Shown one piece after another: positions 32,757-37,239 of a DNA stretch of 37,239 bases. Under the pieces are notes generated by a model that was given only the letters and a program-made list of their open reading frames with translations, was not told where the DNA came from and did not search any database. The stretch is from the NCBI GenBank assembly GCA_903876665.1, contig CAIRAY010000056.1, positions 1-37,239 on the forward strand, given 5' to 3'. This DNA comes from an uncultured Fibrobacterota bacterium (GTDB taxonomy: Bacteria; Fibrobacterota; Fibrobacteria; Fibrobacterales; Fibrobacteraceae). Position 1 is the first letter of the stretch, and each line of letters starts with the position of its first letter. The translations under genes and the position numbers were made by a program.

Positions 32757-32771
32757 CAGGGAAAATGGGAG
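32728..32771. repeat. 44-nt palindrome enclosing one GCA hairpin
   Basis: CTCCCATTTTCCC (32728-32740) and GGGAAAATGGGAG (32759-32771) are exact complements (13 bp). They enclose the GCCTC-GCA-GAGGC hairpin at 32744-32756. There is no T-tract, so it is not a classical terminator in either direction. Confidence 0.7.
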
Positions 32772-32894
32772 CGAATTGCGACGACATCCATGGCGGCAGG
32801 ATGTGCTGGGCGCAAGGCGTCCTGAGTTCGCCGCATAGTACAGCTATGCAAGAACGAGGGCAACGTAGCGAACGGCGCGTCCTCACGTCATGGA

Positions 32895-33377
32895 TCAGTG
32901 GTGGTGGCCACCCTCTCCATGCACATGGCCATGCTCGCTCTCTTCAGCAGTCGCTTCCCGCACTTCGGTAACTTCAATGTCGAAATGGAGCTCCTTGCCT
33001 GCAAGAGGATGGTTTCCGTCAACCAAAACAAAATCCCCATCAAGGGCTTTGACGGTAATCATCACAGGGCCGTTGGGACCGTCGGCGTAAAACTCCATGC
33101 CAGGCTCCACTTGGGGAACGCCTTCGAAGGCCTCTTTGGGAACGCGGTCTATCAACTCTTCGTCACGCACTCCGTAGCCCTCTTCCGCAGGAACGGAAAC
33201 CTTGAATTTATCACCCGCCTTTTTCCCATCCATAGCTTTTTCAAGACCGGGGACAATATGCCCCATTCCCTGGATGTAAGCCAATGGGGTGTGGTCAATG
33301 GAGGAATCCAGAACGGCACCTTGTGCGTCGGTCAGGGTGTAATGGATGCTGACTACGGAATTATTCTGAACCTGCAT
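32895..33377 (-). CDS. slyD: FKBP-type peptidyl-prolyl isomerase, SlyD-like
   Basis: A 160-residue chaperone/isomerase. The FKBP core (VVSIHYTLTDAQGAVLDSS, PLAYIQGMGHIVPGLEKAM) is interrupted by the insert-in-flap chaperone domain (about 70-125) and ends with HFDIEVTEVREA. The His-rich tail HGHVHGEGGHHH should bind nickel or other metals, as in SlyD. The ATG at 33377 has AAGGAG five bases upstream; the frame continues upstream but without family similarity. It is cytosolic and helps fold proline-limited and metal proteins. It is divergent from the CHASE4-GGDEF gene. Confidence 0.92.
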   Translation of the reverse strand: MQVQNNSVVSIHYTLTDAQGAVLDSSIDHTPLAYIQGMGHIVPGLEKAMDGKKAGDKFKVSVPAEEGYGVRDEELIDRVPKEAFEGVPQVEPGMEFYADGPNGPVMITVKALDGDFVLVDGNHPLAGKELHFDIEVTEVREATAEESEHGHVHGEGGHHH

Positions 33378-33462
33378 AAGGGCTCCTTGAAATAGATGGG
33401 AATTGGGGTGAAAGATAGGAAAAGAACTGGAAATGGTTGGCAAAGCATGGTACCATTTGAGA

Positions 33463-35004
33463 ATGGCAAATCGAACAATCTCTTTGGTCCGTCGAGCCCA
33501 GAGCCGAACAACCCTGCTTACTTTGGGGGCAACGGTTCTCGTAAGCGTAGCGCTGGTGGCAATATTCCAGAATGTCCTCAAACACCCCTTCCATGAATTG
33601 GAAAAACGCCTCGCGGAGCAAGATGCAGTCCGCATTCAGGAGGCCTGGTCCGGAGCTACGGATGCCATGGCCCGTGTTACTTGGGAATATGCACTCTGGA
33701 ACGACACCTACGAGTGGGTTCAAGGCCGTAAACCGGATTATCTGGATATCAATTTCACTCCATCGATCCTCCGGGAAATGGGATACGACCTCGTGGTGGT
33801 TTTGGACAAAGAGGGACAGATTTTCTGGGCAAGTACCCGCAACCGTCGCACCGGCGACAGCATCAACCTCGTGGAGTTTGCCGAAAAAATCCCCGTGCAG
33901 AGCGTCCTGCGCATGGAGCATGAGTCCGTTTCCGCCTTTGCGGACATGAAACAGGGTTACATAGAGCTATCTGGACAGTTGTATGCGATGGCTTTGTGCC
34001 CGATTCTTCCAACTGGAGGCGGCTCCGATCCAGCCGGAACATTTTGGATTGCCCAGCGCGTTGACAATGTCTTTTTGGCAAACCTTGGCCAGAAAACAAA
34101 CTTGCCACTAGAGATCAATCATTCCCCTGCGGTCATGGTCCTATCGAACCAGATCCATGTGGCCATTGACGAACGAGTCAAGATCCGGGTTCCGATTCCC
34201 TTGCTCGATGGAGGTCGTGGGGGCTTTCTGGAAGTGGTTCGCACACCTGCGATTATCCAGGAAGGCAAACAAGCGGTATACATGACACTCGGCCTCACCT
34301 GGGGCGCCATTCTTGCTGTGATGATGTTGGTTCTATTTGGCATTCGACGGATCCTCCTCGAGCCACTAGAGCTATTGCAGAACCGCATCCGCGCCATTCG
34401 ACAATCGGGTGATTTGCATGGACGGATTGAAACGCGGGGAGATGATGAAATGGCCTCCATTGCAGGTAGCTTCAATGCAATGGCCGCCCAGTTGCAGGAC
34501 AGTAAAAAGCGTATCGAAGAACTGTCCCGTACAGATCAGCTAACCCGGCTACCCAATCGAAAGGATATCTTTGAATTTTTGGATAAGCAGGCAGAAAAGT
34601 CCCTTCGCGAGTCCATGCCTGTGGCATTGTTGCTTTTGGATGTCGATCATCTACGAATCTTGAACGAGCGCGGTGGAACCCGTTTGGGCGACGAGGCTCT
34701 GGGTGAAGTAGCGCAATGCCTGCAACGCGAGTTACGGCTCATGGACCGGGTTGGGCGGGTCGCTGGGGATGAGTTCCTGGCGGTACTTCCAGGCATGACC
34801 CGCGAAATCGCGGCCAAGCTTGGCGAAACGGTACGCCAATCCATCAACGCTCTCCAACTAGGAAATCCCCCCGTTCCTTTTACGGTCACTATCGGCGTCT
34901 GTCGACTGGATCCTAATAATCCTGGCGAATCCATTGGCGATGCGGAGCAACTTCTGCAAACCGGAAAATCTACTGGGGGCAATACCGTGATTACAACGGT
35001 CTAG
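33463..35004 (+). CDS. Membrane diguanylate cyclase-like protein (CHASE4-HAMP-GGDEF)
   Basis: A 513-residue protein. One N-terminal helix and a second near 275-297 bracket a periplasmic CHASE4 domain (WEYALWNDTYEWVQG). A HAMP segment (about 300-350, with GDDEMASIAGSFNAMAAQL) and a GGDEF domain (LTRLPNRKDIFEFL, signature AGDEF at 434-438) follow. The variant AGDEF keeps Asp and Glu and is active in some proteins. An RLMD inhibitory I-site sits five residues before it, implying product feedback. ATG 33463 and ATG 33433 are both possible; neither has a strong SD. The stop overlaps the convergent lipoprotein gene by 14 bp. Confidence 0.88.
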   Translation: MANRTISLVRRAQSRTTLLTLGATVLVSVALVAIFQNVLKHPFHELEKRLAEQDAVRIQEAWSGATDAMARVTWEYALWNDTYEWVQGRKPDYLDINFTPSILREMGYDLVVVLDKEGQIFWASTRNRRTGDSINLVEFAEKIPVQSVLRMEHESVSAFADMKQGYIELSGQLYAMALCPILPTGGGSDPAGTFWIAQRVDNVFLANLGQKTNLPLEINHSPAVMVLSNQIHVAIDERVKIRVPIPLLDGGRGGFLEVVRTPAIIQEGKQAVYMTLGLTWGAILAVMMLVLFGIRRILLEPLELLQNRIRAIRQSGDLHGRIETRGDDEMASIAGSFNAMAAQLQDSKKRIEELSRTDQLTRLPNRKDIFEFLDKQAEKSLRESMPVALLLLDVDHLRILNERGGTRLGDEALGEVAQCLQRELRLMDRVGRVAGDEFLAVLPGMTREIAAKLGETVRQSINALQLGNPPVPFTVTIGVCRLDPNNPGESIGDAEQLLQTGKSTGGNTVITTV

Positions 35005-36949
35005 CTTGTTTGAGGTAAAGCGTCCGTGAAGCTCCGTCCAGCTTGAATTCAACATCCATGCCAAAGGTTTTCCACTCTTCCGGTGGAATTTTGAATAGAC
35101 TCAGGAATCTCCACTGAATATTGGAAAGCGCGTTTCCCAGGTGTACAAGCTCCTCCCCGGACATAATGGGACGCCCCTGATTCAAGGAACTTCGGGTTAT
35201 GGTTTCGATGCTGGGTTCTCCCACCATTGAGGAATCAAAGGGGTAGTATATTAATTGCTCCGTGGTAATGCCGGGTGGAGGATCAACCACCGAAGTTTCT
35301 CCGATTTGCATGTTGATCACATAACCAAAATATTCAGGATCATAAATGTTGTGTGTAAGTACCACGCCATTTACGCCCTCGTCCGGAAATCCTCGATGCA
35401 CCAAGATCCCCATGGCCACGCGATGCGGATCAATCCGATAGTATTCACGCTCTTCGAAAGCGCGAAAGTTCCACAGGCTTGCCCACACTTGGCGCATGGC
35501 GTTTTCAATGGGTTTCGCTGGGTCAGAAAGATCTCCCGTGAAGGAAGAATATAGTCCGGCACCATTGAATTCTTTTAAGTCTTCGGCATTGGTGCTTGAG
35601 CGGAAGCGCATGCGAGTGAACTGGCCATTTTCCCGTATCGAAGTTCGGACCTGTTCCAGTAAGGCAGTATCCACCGGAGCATTGGTAATTCTGGCTTGCA
35701 AGTCTTCCAGAGCCATGCGCCTAAAGCTTGCGTTACTCCTGAAAAGGCTGTCCTGAAGAAGGCTGTCGAGTATCTGGTCAAGCCCGTTGCTTTGCATGTG
35801 ATGAAGATACGCCGCAAAGGGAATCGCGAACCCGCCTTCTGGCACCTTCCATGTCGCTGCAGAAATTTTGGCGAGGACTGCCAGCTCTCCGAAGTTTGCA
35901 GCCTTGGCCCCCACGCGCGCCAATTGTCCCAAGCCCAGTTCGGCCAGGGGAACGAGTCCAGGCAAGGTATCCAGAGCGATGGAGGGAGCAACCTTGGGTC
36001 CATTTTCTTCCCAAAATTTTTGAGCTTCTTCCGGTGTGGTTGGGGTGAGTGTGTAGCCATTTAAAGTGACTTCGAGGCGCACTAATTTTCCTTCCCAAGA
36101 GTGCAGGGTGGAGTCTTCCCATGCGTTGCGCAGGCCCATGTTGGGTGTGCCCCGGTTGGTGCTGAGAACATTGATATGGCTGAGTGGCGTTTGAAATTCG
36201 GAGGTGATGATACCCGCCACCACGGGGAGGTCATTGGGTATCCCGTCGGTGACCACGATGTCGCGATGCGTGAAGGTTCCGGTTGCCACAGTGTCGTGCC
36301 CGGCCCGGACCAAGGTTCCATAAGCGATACCCGGGTTCATGGCTTGAAAGCTTTGACCCTGGAAAATCTCGTCAGCGGAAACGGTGGGGATTCCGGCTTC
36401 CCGGGCTCGTTGAACGCAAGCTTCGTTCGCGGGCAGGTAGGCCAGGTTTTCACCAAACCAGACTGTGCTCGCCATTTTCTGGAAAACCATTTTTAGCCGT
36501 TCCGCAGCGAGGTTGTCGCCCGGAAAAAGAGTGAAGGCCCAGAGTCCTGGGCCAGCATAGTAAGTCAGGTTTCCCAGCACATAATGGCGAACGGGGCCTT
36601 CCTGGTATTCGATGGTATTCCATTGGGGAGCACTCGCCCGGGAAATGTTCAGCACGCCCACCGCGAAGTCAATGTGTAGCGGAAACCGGGTGCTGTTCAC
36701 ATAAAACAACGAATCGGATTGGATTTTGTAGACGATTTTCACCGTACTTGCCAGCCCATGAGCCGCATTCATGGAAGCCCCCGAAAGCAAAGTCCAGTCC
36801 TCCGGACAACCCAGGCTACCTAGGAAATCCGGAGATTCTCCATTCGTAGCCACGCACACGGGCTCGGCCAGGGAATGGCTTGGCCCTGAAGAATTGCAAC
36901 CCACCATTGCCAGGCAGACCAGCAGAAGCAACTGGACTTGTGCGCTCAT
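34991..36949 (-). CDS. Exported PEP-synthase-like lipoprotein (phosphohistidine and ATP-grasp-type domains)
   Basis: A 652-residue protein with a lipoprotein signal (QLLLLVCLAMVGC, C18). A novel N-terminal region (about 20-230) precedes a PEP-utilising phosphohistidine domain with TPLSHINVLSTNRGTPNMG (H258 in the phospho-histidine position). A PPDK/PEP-synthase-type nucleotide-binding domain follows (ARVGAKAANFGELAVL, RFRSSTNAEDLKEFNGAGLY, VWASLWNFRAFEEREYY, MGILVHRGF). The order is the reverse of PEP synthase, where the ATP domain comes first. Such domains need ATP, so a lipidated, presumably periplasmic protein is puzzling. Its function is unknown; the exported state is predicted only from the N-terminus. 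Confidence 0.78.
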   Translation of the reverse strand: MSAQVQLLLLVCLAMVGCNSSGPSHSLAEPVCVATNGESPDFLGSLGCPEDWTLLSGASMNAAHGLASTVKIVYKIQSDSLFYVNSTRFPLHIDFAVGVLNISRASAPQWNTIEYQEGPVRHYVLGNLTYYAGPGLWAFTLFPGDNLAAERLKMVFQKMASTVWFGENLAYLPANEACVQRAREAGIPTVSADEIFQGQSFQAMNPGIAYGTLVRAGHDTVATGTFTHRDIVVTDGIPNDLPVVAGIITSEFQTPLSHINVLSTNRGTPNMGLRNAWEDSTLHSWEGKLVRLEVTLNGYTLTPTTPEEAQKFWEENGPKVAPSIALDTLPGLVPLAELGLGQLARVGAKAANFGELAVLAKISAATWKVPEGGFAIPFAAYLHHMQSNGLDQILDSLLQDSLFRSNASFRRMALEDLQARITNAPVDTALLEQVRTSIRENGQFTRMRFRSSTNAEDLKEFNGAGLYSSFTGDLSDPAKPIENAMRQVWASLWNFRAFEEREYYRIDPHRVAMGILVHRGFPDEGVNGVVLTHNIYDPEYFGYVINMQIGETSVVDPPPGITTEQLIYYPFDSSMVGEPSIETITRSSLNQGRPIMSGEELVHLGNALSNIQWRFLSLFKIPPEEWKTFGMDVEFKLDGASRTLYLKQARPL

Positions 36950-37101
36950 AGGTCAAAGATACCCGTATTCAGCCTCTGAAAGGAAACCCGCAGGAGATTT
37001 GTGCGCACCTACGGAGCACAGGGCCAGGGATGACAAGGATAGCCGGGGATGGCATGAAAATGCCTTTTGCCAATTATTTTTGACAGTAATGATGTCTCTT
37101 T
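36950..37101. other. Spacer between the lipoprotein gene and the right IS copy
   Basis: No gene is visible. It holds a TGTGC/GCACA inverted repeat (37000-37004 and 37016-37020), a GGGATGAC element (37027-37034), and a small GGCAT-GAAA-ATGCC hairpin followed by TTTT (about 37051-37068), a weak plus-strand terminator candidate. A consensus TTGACA lies at 37080-37085 just before the IS boundary. Confidence 0.5.
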
Positions 37102-37239
37102 TAAACTGGCCTATTACCCTGTTGGTCCTTTGCCTAGGCTTTGATAAGGACGGCATTGTGAAAGTACGCATAGACTTGCAAGTGCCATAGGAGGCACTCG
37201 GGCTTCTTAGTGGTGTTCCAGGTTCGGCGGAATAGGCGA
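37102..37239 (-). mobile_element. IS1-like insertion sequence, terminal 138 bp (right copy)
   Basis: This is the reverse complement of 763-900 with one difference (37170). The element runs off the window; its terminal bases TAAACTGGCC begin at 37102. It contains the last 35 codons of the transposase on the minus strand. Confidence 0.85.
37134..37239 (-). CDS. IS1-like transposase, C-terminal fragment
   Basis: This encodes the last 34 residues (RLFRRTWNTTKKPECLLWHL onward, ending VLIKA) and the stop, cut by the window edge. The residues are the same as in the left copy; the single base difference is silent (TAC against TAT for Tyr). Confidence 0.82.
   Translation of the reverse strand, partial: RLFRRTWNTTKKPECLLWHLQVYAYFHNAVLIKA

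Larger units (their letters stand above)
32341..32894. other. Palindrome-rich intergenic region between slyD and rsmE
   Basis: There are 554 bp with no credible gene; the open frames here are translated repeats. It contains a 62-nt nested hairpin (32387-32448), four 13-bp hairpins with a GCA loop, a 44-nt near-perfect palindrome (32728-32771), a GGGATGAC element (32559-32566), and a GCATAG/CTATGC hairpin (32833-32849) inside a GTTCGC/GCGAAC pair (32826-32831 and 32868-32873). The pattern is that of REP-type or other non-coding repeats. The rsmE promoter should lie in its left third, but I cannot assign it. Confidence 0.7.

Noticed and set aside
32476..32971. Open frames of 136 (minus) and 153 (plus) codons in the slyD-rsmE spacer
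   Set aside because: They are translations of the palindromic repeats, have no SD or family similarity, and overlap each other on opposite strands.
37048..37068. Intrinsic terminator in the right spacer
   Set aside because: The stem is only 5 bp with four T residues, and no plus-strand gene ends nearby. It is mentioned only as a weak candidate in the spacer entry.
1..37239. The whole window as a composite transposon
   Set aside because: Although identical IS ends flank it, the interior holds purN, rnhB, rsmE and slyD, and neither outer end nor target duplications can be seen. A contig break at repeats is simpler.

Overview
This is a 37 kb stretch of chromosome from a Gram-negative (diderm) bacterium. 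The diderm assignment rests on a signal-peptide porin ending in Phe, a Wza-type outer-membrane exporter, a Wzc-type co-polymerase, several lipobox lipoproteins and a WaaP-like kinase. I see no rRNA, tRNA or phylum-defining gene. The mix of signalling genes and intergenic palindromes would suit Fibrobacterota or a deltaproteobacterial lineage, but this is a weak guess. Both window ends lie inside copies of the same IS1-like insertion sequence in opposite orientation, so this is probably one assembly contig broken at repeats.

Layout. 1-900: 3' part of an IS1-like element. 985-2356: purN and rnhB. 2671-3885: a porin whose ribosome binding site lies in a perfect hairpin. 4030-4224: a very small gene with a sigma-28-like promoter and its own terminator. 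4430-6397 (minus): secreted metallophosphoesterase and OmpR-type response regulator. 6448-11626 (minus): hybrid histidine kinase with Hpt, Cache-domain lipoprotein and REC-GGDEF protein. 11639-31539 (nearly all minus): a Wzx/Wzy-type exopolysaccharide locus. 31591-33377 (minus): rsmE, a palindrome-rich intergenic region, and slyD. 33463-35004 (plus): CHASE4-HAMP-GGDEF protein. 34991-36949 (minus): an exported PEP-synthase-like lipoprotein. 36950-37239: spacer and the second IS copy.

The exopolysaccharide locus is the core. It opens behind a good sigma-70 promoter (perfect -10 box) with a REC-PP2C-HATPase protein, a phosphatase and a kinase for STAS proteins in one chain. Next come the priming sugar transferase, a free STAS protein, an unusual nucleotidyltransferase/beta-helix/sugar-transferase-like fusion, five glycosyltransferases and an acyltransferase (mostly joined by ATGA overlaps), Wza, Wzc and a GT8-like enzyme. 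After one inverted gene it continues with polymerase, flippase, a WaaP-like kinase and a WecG/TagA-type glycosyltransferase fused to two STAS domains. REC-GGDEF, Cache lipoprotein, hybrid kinase and response regulator follow on the same strand.

The most interesting reading is a partner-switching circuit (RsbU/RsbW/RsbV logic, comparable to HsbR-HsbA of Pseudomonas or SypE-SypA of Vibrio) built into a polysaccharide operon, with STAS domains covalently attached to one biosynthetic enzyme. This suggests post-translational control of polymer synthesis by reversible STAS phosphorylation, next to cyclic-di-GMP and phosphorelay signalling. The domains are seen in the sequence; the circuit is inference.
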